Of a DNA stretch of 64,000 nucleotides, positions 9,173 through 17,522 are shown in pieces. The position numbers were made by a program, and so were the translations under genes. Under the pieces are notes generated by a model. It was not told the DNA's origin and searched no databases. It worked only from the letters and a program-made list of their open reading frames with translations. The number at the start of each line of letters is the position of its first letter. Position 1 is the first letter of the stretch. The stretch comes from Gluconacetobacter dulcium. GTDB lineage: Bacteria > Pseudomonadota > Alphaproteobacteria > Acetobacterales > Acetobacteraceae. The stretch is from contig NZ_JABEQN010000008.1 of NCBI RefSeq assembly GCF_014174165.1, forward strand, positions 1-64,000, read 5' to 3'.

Positions 9173-10704
9173 TAAAGCACCCCATGGACGAACCAAGAGA
9201 GGTCGCCCGACCATTCATGGACCCCGTCCCCGTGGCGGAACAGCCAGAAACGGCCTCCCTCATCGTCCTCGACGACCCAGTAATCGCGGACCGCGCCATA
9301 TTCGTCGGCGTCGTGCCACCATTCGCCGTGGATCCGCTCCGGGCCATCGGCCGCCCGCACCCGATGGCGACCGCCGCGCCACACGAACAGGCGTGGCGGG
9401 TCGGCCGGCAACGTGCTCAGCACCAGGATCGGTTCGGGTGGAGAGAACAGCCGGGCAGGGCGCTGGGCGCTCCATTGCCATGCGATCGGAATCCTCTTCC
9501 GCCCGCTCGCGTCGGGCAGCGCCACCCGAACCTGCGTGCGCTCGGGGAGATGTGAGCCGGCCTCAGCGAGGCGATAGATCTGCTCTATACCCTCGCGATT
9601 CCGCAGCCGATCGATCAGGCAGCCAAGATCCGCCGCCCCGTGTTCCGCAGCCAACAGCCCTCGCATGCGACCGTCGGCCGGGATCGGCTCGATCCGGACA
9701 ACGACGAGCTGCATTGCCTCAATGCCGAATCCCGGCTCGATCGTCTCGATTTGCTCCCGCAGCAGCCGGGCAATATGCGCCGCTTCATAGGCCGGCGCGG
9801 CCAGGCCGACCCGGCAGACCTGCACCGAGGCGTCCACGCGGTCGCATACCAGATCGATCAGCCGGGCCCCCATGCCCCTCCGCACCAGCTCCTGCGCGGC
9901 ATCGTCGACCAGGACGTCGATCACCGTGGCGATCGCCTCGGCCGTCCCGATCGGCTCGACGAAACTGCGCCGAGGCGCAATCGCATCCCTTGGCCGCAGC
10001 GGCTGGATCGGCTCGAAGACGGTGCCCATCGCCTGGTCCAGACGCCGCATGACGTCGGCACCAAAGCGCCGCGTCAGGGGCGCTCTCGGGGCGGCCTGGA
10101 GAGCGCCGATCGTCCGCAGGCCGAGCCGTTGCAGGCCCTCCTCCGTCTGGCCGGCCAGGCGCAGGCCTCCGACCGGCAGTGCGGCCAATGCGGCGCCCTG
10201 GCCGCCGGCCGACAGGATGATGCGGTCATTCCGCCCGTAGCGGGCAAGCGCATGCGCTGCGCCCGGCGTCTCGGCGAGGGCGAGGCGACAGGTCAGCCCC
10301 AGCGACGCCAGACGACCGGCCAGCGTATTGAGCATCGGGGCTTCGCCGCCCTGCAGGTGATCGCATCCCGTACTGTCGATCCAGATCCCATCGGGCGCAT
10401 CGATCGCAACCAGGGGCGACAGCCACAGGCACCATTCGGCAAGGCGCTCAAGAGCATCCCCATCGGCGTCTGCATCGAGCAGGGGCGCAGACAGGTCCGG
10501 AACCAGCGCCCGAGCATGCGTCAACGCCATCCCGGGCACGATCCCCGCCGCCCGCGCGACGCGGTCCGCCGCGGCCACGACATGCCGGCGTCCATCATGC
10601 GTATGCAGCGCCAGTCCCGACTCTGCCGGCTGGTCCTGATTGCGCCGGCGCCATAGATCCGTGTGCCAGTACGGGAGCCAGAGGGAGATGATGCGGCGTG
10701 ACAT
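9172..10704 (-). CDS. imuB: ImuB, Y-family polymerase-like mutasome protein
   Basis: The start is placed at ATG 10704 (MSRRIISLWLPYWHTDLW), the usual ImuB N-terminus, giving 510 residues; the frame extends upstream only because it overlaps imuA. The N-terminal half is a DinB/UmuC-like domain, with LSPLVAIDAPDGIWIDSTGCDHL positioned like the palm. ImuB proteins lack the catalytic acidic triad and act as adaptors linking DnaE2 to the sliding clamp (family knowledge). The start overlaps the end of imuA by 110 bases, and the stop is fused to the next ORF (TAATG), so translation is probably coupled along the operon. Confidence 0.93.
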   Translation of the reverse strand: MSRRIISLWLPYWHTDLWRRRNQDQPAESGLALHTHDGRRHVVAAADRVARAAGIVPGMALTHARALVPDLSAPLLDADADGDALERLAEWCLWLSPLVAIDAPDGIWIDSTGCDHLQGGEAPMLNTLAGRLASLGLTCRLALAETPGAAHALARYGRNDRIILSAGGQGAALAALPVGGLRLAGQTEEGLQRLGLRTIGALQAAPRAPLTRRFGADVMRRLDQAMGTVFEPIQPLRPRDAIAPRRSFVEPIGTAEAIATVIDVLVDDAAQELVRRGMGARLIDLVCDRVDASVQVCRVGLAAPAYEAAHIARLLREQIETIEPGFGIEAMQLVVVRIEPIPADGRMRGLLAAEHGAADLGCLIDRLRNREGIEQIYRLAEAGSHLPERTQVRVALPDASGRKRIPIAWQWSAQRPARLFSPPEPILVLSTLPADPPRLFVWRGGRHRVRAADGPERIHGEWWHDADEYGAVRDYWVVEDDEGGRFWLFRHGDGVHEWSGDLSWFVHGVL

Positions 10705-11395
10705 AAGGCGGAATCTCACAGGACCAGGACGCGGAACGGCCGCCGCGCTGACGCAGCAGTTCGATCGTCCAGCGCTCGGGACCAAGGGCAGGAAGAGAAA
10801 GCGAAGCAGAGAACGGCAGAACGCACGGCTCTCCACGGACCCTCCAGCGGGTCTGGCAGGCACTTGGCGGCAGCCGGCCTGTATCGGACGGCGCAGACTC
10901 GCGGTGCAGCAGAAAGCCGGTCGTATCGCCTGCCTCTGATGCGAGCTGCAGCCGCCGAGAGGCCGTCAACGAGAGAGGCGCGTCCATATCTGCCACCACG
11001 GCCGCCACTGCCCGTTCGCGCAGAATATCCTCACACAGGCCGGGCACGTTTTCGGGCCTGGTCTCGATGCAGATCACCCTCCCGGCGTCCAGTCCGGCCG
11101 CCCGGATGCCGGCCAGATGCAGATCCAGGTAGCGTCCGGAGATCCAGACGATCTGTCCCTCGCTATCCGCCAGGATCGAGGCAATGAAGCGGGATGGCTT
11201 GGCCGCCACACGCAGGTCGCTGCCGGCGCCGTAGAACTCATGCACGACGCCACATGGCAGGCCGCCTCCGAGGTGCCGATCGACGTCGGCCAGGCCGGTG
11301 CGAAGATGGCGTGCTGCGTCGGATATCTTGGATCGGCGTTCGATCCGCGCGATCTGCTCGCGCAGCAGTTCCATCGTCTCTCTGTGCTGGTTCAT
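10595..11395 (-). CDS. imuA: ImuA, RecA-like SOS mutagenesis protein
   Basis: The start at ATG 11395 (MNQHRETMELLREQIARIE) is chosen over ATG 11446, because the latter lies inside the LexA box and cannot be downstream of a LexA-controlled promoter. The 266-residue product has the ImuA landmarks LGGGLPCGVVHEFYG, a degenerate Walker-like region, VWISGRYLDLHLAGIRAAGLD and RPENVPGLCEDILRE. ImuA is the first gene of the mutagenesis cassette. Its C-terminal ~35 residues are encoded in sequence that also encodes the ImuB N-terminus. Confidence 0.9.
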   Translation of the reverse strand: MNQHRETMELLREQIARIERRSKISDAARHLRTGLADVDRHLGGGLPCGVVHEFYGAGSDLRVAAKPSRFIASILADSEGQIVWISGRYLDLHLAGIRAAGLDAGRVICIETRPENVPGLCEDILRERAVAAVVADMDAPLSLTASRRLQLASEAGDTTGFLLHRESAPSDTGRLPPSACQTRWRVRGEPCVLPFSASLSLPALGPERWTIELLRQRGGRSASWSCEIPPYVTPHHLPLAPVLAHGSMAPAQSGPAGRVGTGAAYA

Positions 11396-11440
11396 CGCCG
11401 CTCGCTCCCGCTCCCTCAGGATCGGCCGGATCATAGGCAG

Positions 11441-11455
11441 GAACAAAAAGGGAAC
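11441..11455. promoter_or_regulatory. LexA (SOS) box
   Basis: GAAC-AAAAAGG-GAAC matches the alphaproteobacterial LexA operator GTTC-N7-GTTC on the opposite strand. It lies 46 bases upstream of the chosen imuA start and 80 bases upstream of the divergent SRAP gene, so one box could control both units. Confidence 0.82.
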
Positions 11456-11534
11456 ACAAGCGATTCATTCGATGGACGGCGACGCCGGAAGTACGCTCTG
11501 CTCGTCCAGGGCCGCAGTCGGGAGAGATGGGACG

Positions 11535-12179
11535 ATGTGCAACCTTTACGCCATGGAAAGCGCGTCATCGGCGATCCGGGCTGCCGCAGCCGCGATGACC
11601 GATCGCACTGGCAACCTGCCGGCGATGCCATCCATCTATCCCGATTACGCCGCACCGATCGTACGGAACGGTCCGAACGGCCGGGAACTGGTAATGGCCC
11701 GCTGGGGCATGCCCTCTCCGGCCTTCGCGCTGAAGGGTCACAAGGTCGATCGGGGCGTCACCAATATCAGGAACACGGAATCACCTCACTGGCGCCGCTG
11801 GCTTGGCCCGGCGCATCGCTGCCTGGTGCCGTTCACGGCCTTCGCGGAGAACGGCCTTCTGCCTGACGGGCGGATCCAGCCGGTCTGGTTTGCTGCCGCG
11901 GAAAGTCGCCCCCTACGGTTCTTTGCCGGCCTGTGGACGTCCTGGACCTCTGTTCGGAAAGTGCGCGAAGGCGAAATTACCGCCGACCTCTTCGGCTTCC
12001 TGACGACGGAAGCCAACGCTGTCGTGGCGCCCGTTCATCCGAAGGCGATGCCGGTCATTCTCGAGGCGGCCGATGAGATTGCACTTTGGCTGGAAGGAGA
12101 CTGGGGGGCTGCGTCTGTGCTTCAGCGTCCCCTCGATCCTGATCACCTGATGTCACTGCAAGCAGGCTCCGCCTTGTGA
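11535..12179 (+). CDS. SOS-response-associated peptidase (SRAP, YedK/HMCES family)
   Basis: The start ATG 11535 gives MCNLYAME, and Cys2 exposed after methionine removal is the catalytic residue that crosslinks to abasic sites. Further family features are NIRNTES, the glutamate region FAENG (normally FYEW) and VHPKAMPVIL with the conserved histidine. The length of 214 residues is normal. It shields abasic sites in single-stranded DNA and is divergent from imuA across a LexA box, consistent with SOS induction. A shortened near-identical copy lies at 14366-14558. Confidence 0.92.
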   Translation: MCNLYAMESASSAIRAAAAAMTDRTGNLPAMPSIYPDYAAPIVRNGPNGRELVMARWGMPSPAFALKGHKVDRGVTNIRNTESPHWRRWLGPAHRCLVPFTAFAENGLLPDGRIQPVWFAAAESRPLRFFAGLWTSWTSVRKVREGEITADLFGFLTTEANAVVAPVHPKAMPVILEAADEIALWLEGDWGAASVLQRPLDPDHLMSLQAGSAL

Positions 12180-12311
12180 GGGGCGGACTGTGCCTTTTCG
12201 GGCGCAGCCAACCAGCCAGGACGCTGCGCAACCTACCACGTTCAGAATCGTTTTCCCGGAAGAGCACGAATACGCTACCGCTATCCGCCATAATCCGTGA
12301 AGTGGAAAATT

Positions 12312-13160
12312 ATGGAAGCGTTAATAGGTCCAAATGGTAGAATATGGCACCAAAATAGTAATGAATTTTTAAGATATATAGGATACTTTGGTGACGATTT
12401 CGATCCGATTTCGTATTCTATACGGAATCTCGGGTTCGCTGCCATCGGCATGTTTGCGCGTTATACACGCGTTCGCTTTCGGGCTGCCTTGTTTCCAAAA
12501 CCTTGCCTGCAGCGAGTGCTGGAGATCCTTCTCTATCATTCACCGGCGAACATCGTTCTCGAACGTGCCGGTACATCTTTCATGCCGTTGGAGGTTCTTC
12601 ATAACCTCAATGACGCCGTTGCCCGCCTGCGCACCCTCCAGGAAGCCACTCCTGACGAAGACATGCCTTCTGCGTCACCCGCTATCATACGCCTGTCGCT
12701 GGACCGGCTGCGGGATCCGAAGAGGGCGAGTATGAGATCGGCTTTCGAAACGTGGAAGAAGGCCCGGCGATACGCCAGGACCCATAATGTCGCTCAGATC
12801 GCCGCAGATCCTCTGTTTGGGGGCGGCGGAGTAGCGTGGATGCCTGGCCAGGATCGCTGCCTGATTGAGGCATGGCCACAGACATATGGGAAGTATGGCA
12901 AGCTGCCGTACGACAGCTTGCTTGGCCGCGACGTGCGCGACCTTCCCGACGGCAGATACCTGCTGCCTACGACGCGGAGCTATTTTAACGTTGCTCATGA
13001 CCAGTCTCCGCGTCTGGAACTCATCGAGGCACTGGTCACGCACCCCGATGGTTCCAAATTCTGGTCTCGCTACGAGAGGCTGCTTTTACCCTGGCGAACC
13101 AGCATGTCGGACACGTTCGTCAGTTCCATGCCCCTGCTCAGGCTCGTCAGGAGTCTTTAA
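12312..13160 (+). CDS. hypothetical protein
   Basis: The ATG at 12312 is preferred, with GAAGTGG about 8 bases upstream; GTG 12297 would add five residues. The 282-residue product has no recognised domain. The N-terminal third contains aromatic-rich hydrophobic stretches (NLGFAAIGMFARYTRVRF) and the C-terminus has paired tryptophan/arginine motifs. Its 5' end is AT-rich compared with neighbours, a hint of transfer. The 3' end overlaps the convergent gene at 13086-13868 by 75 bases. Confidence 0.55.
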   Translation: MEALIGPNGRIWHQNSNEFLRYIGYFGDDFDPISYSIRNLGFAAIGMFARYTRVRFRAALFPKPCLQRVLEILLYHSPANIVLERAGTSFMPLEVLHNLNDAVARLRTLQEATPDEDMPSASPAIIRLSLDRLRDPKRASMRSAFETWKKARRYARTHNVAQIAADPLFGGGGVAWMPGQDRCLIEAWPQTYGKYGKLPYDSLLGRDVRDLPDGRYLLPTTRSYFNVAHDQSPRLELIEALVTHPDGSKFWSRYERLLLPWRTSMSDTFVSSMPLLRLVRSL

Positions 13161-13868
13161 ATTACTCCGAATGTAGCGCGCCAGGTCTCCCGGCGTCTCC
13201 CAGATGAGGTTGCAGTCGAAAGTGCGCCAGGGACTGACGATACGCATCCCCGGCTGGACGACGGGATGGCCGTAGAGGGGTAAGAGCACGCGGGTCAACG
13301 CACCTTGCTCCACCATGCCGATGGTGAAATCCGGTCCCCACATCGCGAGCGAAATGCTTCTCATCATACCGATGGTCAGAACCGGAAGCCGCTTGCGGCG
13401 ATAGTAAGGATGGCACCACAGACCGCCGGCAAACACGACCCGTCCTGCAATATCGGCTGCCACTGGCGCAGCGGCTGTCCACTTCTCATTCGGGCTCATC
13501 TGCGTGGCCGGATCGCGATAGGCGAAGCGACCGGACTCCCATTCTTCACGGAGTGTGCTTGTTGGCCAATCATAGCGGCGCAGAATCAATGTTACGACCG
13601 GCTCTCCATCCGCCTGTCCCTCCACATAAATGATGTTATCCGGATTGATATCCGAGATGGCAGGATCGTAGATTGGTGAAAGCGGCTCCCATGTATCGAG
13701 ATTCTTCCGATTGACCTCAACCAGCCGGGTCAAATCACGTCCCATACGCCACGATATGCCGAGATGGCGAGCAGCCTCCGCAATCTGGAGGAAGAACCGA
13801 CCGATTTCGATTTTGGGGCCATGGTTTATTTCAACCGCATCCAGAAATGGACGAAGTACTTCTGACAT
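13086..13868 (-). CDS. hypothetical protein, possibly acyltransferase-like
   Basis: The 260-residue soluble protein starts MSEVLRPFLDAVEINHG. A central segment with VVFAGGLWCHPYYRRKRL followed by a hydrophobic helix resembles the acetyl-CoA loop and helix of GNAT proteins (basic residues followed by a helix), but the fold cannot be confirmed. It converges on the preceding gene with a 75-base overlap, so one of the two 3' ends may be an extension. The upstream leader contains a small CGGGC/GCCCG hairpin at 13884-13899 that could affect expression. Confidence 0.55.
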   Translation of the reverse strand: MSEVLRPFLDAVEINHGPKIEIGRFFLQIAEAARHLGISWRMGRDLTRLVEVNRKNLDTWEPLSPIYDPAISDINPDNIIYVEGQADGEPVVTLILRRYDWPTSTLREEWESGRFAYRDPATQMSPNEKWTAAAPVAADIAGRVVFAGGLWCHPYYRRKRLPVLTIGMMRSISLAMWGPDFTIGMVEQGALTRVLLPLYGHPVVQPGMRIVSPWRTFDCNLIWETPGDLARYIRSNLKTPDEPEQGHGTDERVRHAGSPG

Positions 13869-14023
13869 AGTCAGCCTCTTTTACGGGCGGAATTGCCCGA
13901 AAAGAACGATACTTATTTATTAATAATATCACCTTGACTGCTCTCATTTACATTTCAGGCGTTTATTTTTTATTAACTATTGATGGCGCAAAAGCGCCAG
14001 AAAGAGCATTGGGTGGGTAAGCA

Positions 14024-14344
14024 ATGTGTAAATCGATAGACGAAATTGCCAGGGGTGTCCGTCCTCAGGAGCCCCGCCTATCGCCGTCGTCGGCGATGGC
14101 CCGCGTCCTGCGTGACCTTTATCGGGGCCTGCCGCCGTGGGCACATTGCGAGGGTCGCGCGATGCCCGGTGGTACCGGGCGAACAGAGGAAGCGTTGCGC
14201 CAACGTGGTTTAGTCACCGGCTTCGGTCGCAATCTCACGCTGACAGAGGCGGGGCGTCAATGTGCCGCGCGGCTGGCTCAGACGGGAATTAACCAACCCT
14301 CGCATGATGGATCGCAAATAAACAGGCGGCTCAGATTTGGTTGA
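14024..14344 (+). CDS. small winged-helix-like protein
   Basis: The 106-residue product contains ARVLRDLYRGLPPW, then TEEALRQRGLVT and LTLTEAGRQCAARLA, the spacing seen in winged-helix domains where LTEAG closes the wing. A shorter relative with the same three blocks lies at 17523-17723 on the other strand. DNA binding is inferred from the pattern alone. Confidence 0.5.
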   Translation: MCKSIDEIARGVRPQEPRLSPSSAMARVLRDLYRGLPPWAHCEGRAMPGGTGRTEEALRQRGLVTGFGRNLTLTEAGRQCAARLAQTGINQPSHDGSQINRRLRFG

Positions 14345-14365
14345 TGGGACTAAAAGGAAAGCCGA

Positions 14366-14558
14366 GCGTATCGCTGCCTGGCGCCCGGCGCCGTTCAGGA
14401 CCTTCGCGGAGAACGGCCTTCTGCCTGACGGGCGGATCCAGCCGGTCTGGTTTGCCGCCGCGGAAAGTCGCCCTCTACGGTTCTTTGCCGGGCGGATGCT
14501 TCAGCGCCCTCTGGATGCGGCCCATTTGAGACGTCTCGAATCAAGACCCGCCTCTTGA
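14366..14558 (+). pseudogene. internally deleted copy of the SRAP gene
   Basis: About 100 bases from 14397 are almost identical to 11833-11932 of the SRAP gene (FAENGLLPDGRIQPVWFAAA), preceded by remnants matching GTATCGCTGCCTGGCGCC. The sequence then jumps to MLQRPLD near the SRAP C-terminus. The N-terminal catalytic Cys2 and the histidine region are missing, so no active SRAP can be made. Confidence 0.8.
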
Positions 14559-14647
14559 CCATGACCCGGCGCGCCAATTTGGACACACAGCCGCTTTTTC
14601 ACGATCGGGTTGCTGGTTGACTACCGACGCGGCTACCTCGCGCCTGC

Positions 14648-15247
14648 TCAGCGGCTATCGGGCAATGGTTTCAATGAATCTTCCGGATAGCGACCGCCCC
14701 TCGCGCGAAAATCCATCCACGTTTCATATCCGAGAGGGCTGATCCCAAGCAGCTCGGGCGATGTGTGCAACACTTGCAGCAGCCCGAGCCGGAGCAAGGG
14801 CTGGATCGTGCGATCTCCGAACTCGTCCGTGAGATTTCGCGAACCTCCGACGATCAGTCGCCAGCCCGGTGTCCCGCGAACCGTCGTGATCGGTTGCAGA
14901 CAGCCGCTTGATTCTACTTGCCCATCCTCGCCCAGAATGAACAGGCAGCACGTCCAGAAGGCGTTGCTAGGGCGGGGCGGAATCAGCAACCAGTCTATCG
15001 GACCATCACGTCCTGATCCGGACGGAACAGTCGACGCAAATGTTTCATCAGCTTCGTGCGCGGCGATGAAGCCTTCTCGAAACGCGCGTTCCAGCGCTCT
15101 CGCGATAGCACCGGCCGTATCTACCGAGAAACCTTCCCGCCGGTCATTGCGATCCTTCGCAACGATCCCTCGGGCAATATCCCGAAATTGCGCGGTTCGG
15201 TAAGCGTCCCTTTTGGGACGGCGGCTCTCAGCCATGCGCCCTACCAT
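14648..15247 (-). CDS. hypothetical protein (module copy 1, gene C)
   Basis: The 199-residue soluble protein has IDWLLIPPRPSNAFWTCC in the middle and no recognised family. Its ATG overlaps the end of the upstream 75-residue ORF by 7 bases, so the two are coupled. A broken relative of the LIPP...FWT region exists near 18130-18230, indicating a duplicated module. Function unknown. Confidence 0.55.
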   Translation of the reverse strand: MVGRMAESRRPKRDAYRTAQFRDIARGIVAKDRNDRREGFSVDTAGAIARALERAFREGFIAAHEADETFASTVPSGSGRDGPIDWLLIPPRPSNAFWTCCLFILGEDGQVESSGCLQPITTVRGTPGWRLIVGGSRNLTDEFGDRTIQPLLRLGLLQVLHTSPELLGISPLGYETWMDFRARGGRYPEDSLKPLPDSR

Positions 15248-15468
15248 GACAATCTGATCGGACGCATCGTAAGTCGATCGAAAGCCTCGCGGTCAAGATC
15301 GAAATAAGGTTCATTGAAAAAGCGAGGATCTTCCTTGGGGTTCGGGTGCCAGACCGGCGCAGCGACGGGAAGCGCCGCAATCGCCATTTCACTTGCGTCC
15401 TCAACGATCATCCGTGCAGTCGCAAAATTGCCGCCCTTGGCCCCTGTACCGAGCGGCGCCGAGGGCAT
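15241..15468 (-). CDS. hypothetical protein (module copy 1, gene B)
   Basis: The 75-residue product has a C-terminal PIWHP-like block (VWHPNPKEDPRFFNEPYF) typical of short soluble proteins. An in-frame stop lies just before its ATG, which fixes the start. It overlaps the downstream 199-residue gene by 7 bases and the upstream 49-residue ORF in another frame by 68 bases. No function can be assigned. Confidence 0.45.
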   Translation of the reverse strand: MPSAPLGTGAKGGNFATARMIVEDASEMAIAALPVAAPVWHPNPKEDPRFFNEPYFDLDREAFDRLTMRPIRLSW

Positions 15469-15550
15469 CGGTCAGTGCGATGTTCTTCCCGGCCTGATTT
15501 GTGGTCCAGGCGGCAAAGTTCAGGGCGATCATGCGGGCCACAACGTGCAT
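15401..15550 (-). CDS. 49-aa ORF (module copy 1, gene A)
   Basis: The product begins MHVVARMIALNFAAWTTNQ and continues GKNIALTDA. It resembles a 52-residue ORF at 18264-18422 (VIAIGVAAWAMNEGKKIAALTDA). Conservation of this short block between two places in the window argues it is, or was, translated. Its 3' half overlaps the 75-residue ORF in another frame. Confidence 0.4.
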   Translation of the reverse strand: MHVVARMIALNFAAWTTNQAGKNIALTDALGAARYRGQGRQFCDCTDDR

Positions 15551-15655
15551 GCTTCAAATGACAAGGGGACGGATTTCATAGATTGCGTTTGCATGTTTTA
15601 TAGATTCCATGCACATTAAACCAAGATGTTATCACCTCCCTATAAGGAGTCAGTC

Positions 15656-16108
15656 ATGCAGACCATGACGCTTGAGCAGCTTCGCGCCGCAAGCGATTCC
15701 GGCGGAGTGGACGGCGTGACCCTGAAAGGGCGGGGCGGGGCGTTCCTCGTGCAGATTGCCACGCGCAGCGGGGCCACCGCCTTGCTGGCGAAGGCCCGCA
15801 GCAACGAGCCGCGCCGGTTCGGCAATCCCGTTGCCGCCTTGAACGTCCTGCGCGACGTGGGCATCACCATCGGCCAGTTCGACGCCAGCGACTGGAACCC
15901 GGCCGAGAAAGAGGAAACCGCCGGCAACCGTGGCCGGGCCGAAGCGATGCGCAAGGCGCACCAAGCCGCTGCCTACACGGGATGGCTGGCCGCCGAGATT
16001 CAGGACGCCATCGACGACCCCAGGCCCAGCATCCCGAACGATGACGTCATGGCGGGGATGGATGCCCACATTGCACGCCACAAGGCAGCAGGAGGCCAGC
16101 GCGTATGA
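15656..16108 (+). CDS. antitoxin-like protein (PaaA2/RelB-type C-terminus)
   Basis: The start ATG 15656 has AAGGAG about 9 bases upstream. The C-terminal half (AAYTGWLAAEIQDAIDDPRPSIPNDDVM) matches the toxin-binding segment of antitoxins paired with ParE/RelE toxins. The N-terminal ~80 residues are an extra domain of unknown role, perhaps DNA binding. It opens a three-gene operon: its stop overlaps the next start (ATGA), and the third gene encodes a ParE-type toxin. Pairing with that toxin is inferred. Confidence 0.65.
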   Translation: MQTMTLEQLRAASDSGGVDGVTLKGRGGAFLVQIATRSGATALLAKARSNEPRRFGNPVAALNVLRDVGITIGQFDASDWNPAEKEETAGNRGRAEAMRKAHQAAAYTGWLAAEIQDAIDDPRPSIPNDDVMAGMDAHIARHKAAGGQRV

Positions 16109-16929
16109 GCTTCGATGTCTTCGCCGCGCTCGCTCGGCCCGGCGCCTCTGTCACCGTGCACAACGTCCGGCTGATCGATGTGCAGCCGGCCGAAGGCGGC
16201 CATGAACTGCTAACCATCGAGCATGCCAGCACCACGCGCGAACTGATCGGCGGCGGGCCGTGGAACCAGGAACACAGCCGCCGCAATGTGGGGAGGTTCG
16301 GCTACATCGTGCCGGCGCGGCCCTTCGGCCGCGAGATACCGGCCGGCGCGTGCTACTTCCGCGACTACATCGACCAGAGCCTGCAGCGCGTGCCCGAGTT
16401 GGACAGCCACGAGCGGACGCCCCGTGACGACGGACCCGCTTTGGACGTCATCGGCTGGCGATGCGATGCACGGCCGAACGGATTCCGCGCGCCTGTCGGC
16501 ATCATCCCCGGCGAGGCCGGGCGCTTCGTGCCTGATGAAACTGTGGCCGTTACACTGCGCGTGCCGCCGGAGTTCGTACGGGCGTGCCGGCGCGTGCAGA
16601 TGACGCCCCAGGAGCTGCTCCGCAGCTTTGCGGGCGATCTCGCCGGCATTCAGAACTTCGTCGCGTGCCCACGTGCAGACGGCTACGGCAGCAACGGCAG
16701 TGATGAACGCGAATACGCCGGTGCCTGGCTGCATCGAGCGCACGCCGTAAACGCTATCGACCTGGACGAGCAGGACGCACGGCAGGCCGAGGCCGAGGAA
16801 AAGCAGTTCCAACGCGACGACTTCGCGGCCCTGCTGGACGACTTCGAAAGCTACGGCGGAAAAGCCGATGACCTGTTCGCGACCGTTCAGGCAGTTGTCG
16901 ATAAGCAGGCCGAGACGGACGTCGATTGA
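16105..16929 (+). CDS. hypothetical protein within the toxin-antitoxin operon
   Basis: The 274-residue protein is coupled to both neighbours: ATGA overlap upstream and 3 bases before the toxin start. The centre has VPPEFVRACRRVQMTPQELLRSFAGDLAGI, a helical block resembling a short DNA-binding segment. The C-terminus is acidic. Two-gene ParE modules do not usually carry such a gene between antitoxin and toxin. It could be a regulator or third component. No family recognised. Confidence 0.6.
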   Translation: MSFDVFAALARPGASVTVHNVRLIDVQPAEGGHELLTIEHASTTRELIGGGPWNQEHSRRNVGRFGYIVPARPFGREIPAGACYFRDYIDQSLQRVPELDSHERTPRDDGPALDVIGWRCDARPNGFRAPVGIIPGEAGRFVPDETVAVTLRVPPEFVRACRRVQMTPQELLRSFAGDLAGIQNFVACPRADGYGSNGSDEREYAGAWLHRAHAVNAIDLDEQDARQAEAEEKQFQRDDFAALLDDFESYGGKADDLFATVQAVVDKQAETDVD

Positions 16930-16932
16930 TCA

Positions 16933-17241
16933 ATGGCGAAGGCCAAGCCCCCTTTCCGCATCGTATGGCGTCCGATGGCTGAGGTCGATCTGGACACCAT
17001 CATCGACTCCATCTCCCGGGATAACCCGACCGGGGCGGAGACGTTTGGCCAGGAGCTGCGCGGCAAGACCTTGCCGCTTGCGCAGCAGCCGAAAATGGGC
17101 CGCACCGGCCGGCCGGACTTGCCCGCCTTCGTGCATGAGCTGGTGGCCCATCGGAATTACATCGTGTTCTATCGCGTGCTGGACGGCGCCGCCACCGTGG
17201 AAGTTTTGCGGGTGAAACACGCGGCGCAGCAAATGCCGTGA
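16933..17241 (+). CDS. ParE/RelE-family toxin
   Basis: The 102-residue product has FRIVWRPMAEVDLDTIIDSI at the N-terminus, a central LPLAQQPKMGRTGRPDLP, and YIVFYRVLDGAATVEVLRVKHAAQQ at the C-terminus, the canonical ParE layout. ParE toxins poison DNA gyrase and stabilise plasmids (family knowledge). It is the last gene of the 15656-17241 operon and begins 3 bases after the preceding stop. Confidence 0.85.
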   Translation: MAKAKPPFRIVWRPMAEVDLDTIIDSISRDNPTGAETFGQELRGKTLPLAQQPKMGRTGRPDLPAFVHELVAHRNYIVFYRVLDGAATVEVLRVKHAAQQMP

Positions 17242-17272
17242 CGCGGTGACAAGCGGATCTCGCCGGCGAGGT

Positions 17273-17506
17273 TTAGGTGTCCGATGGCAGAGAGAGGACC
17301 GGCGACCACTCCCATCGTGGACTGCGCATGGCAAACTGGACCATCTGTAATATCGTGCCGTCCGGTCTGATGATATGGCGCTGCCGCCGATATTCGAACG
17401 ACAGATTATCGTTCGCGGTCCTGCAGACAGTTACAGTGACTGTGCGCTGGTCGGGCCCACAAAGCGTGATCCTCTCCGCGTCATCTACGAGGTGAGTGGG
17501 GCTCAT
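17273..17506 (-). CDS. small hypothetical protein
   Basis: The 77-residue product has RTVTVTVCRTANDNLSFEYRRQR and no recognised family. It starts 16 bases after the stop of the 66-residue ORF at 17523-17723, across a TAA-CCCCG junction like those in the 31-33 kb gene train, and likely shares a transcript with it. Confidence 0.4.
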   Translation of the reverse strand: MSPTHLVDDAERITLCGPDQRTVTVTVCRTANDNLSFEYRRQRHIIRPDGTILQMVQFAMRSPRWEWSPVLSLPSDT

Positions 17507-17522
17507 GGCCGTCTCAGCGGGG

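Noticed and set aside
11396-11446. Longer imuA start at 11446
   Set aside because: This codon lies within the LexA box, so transcription is expected to start downstream of it.
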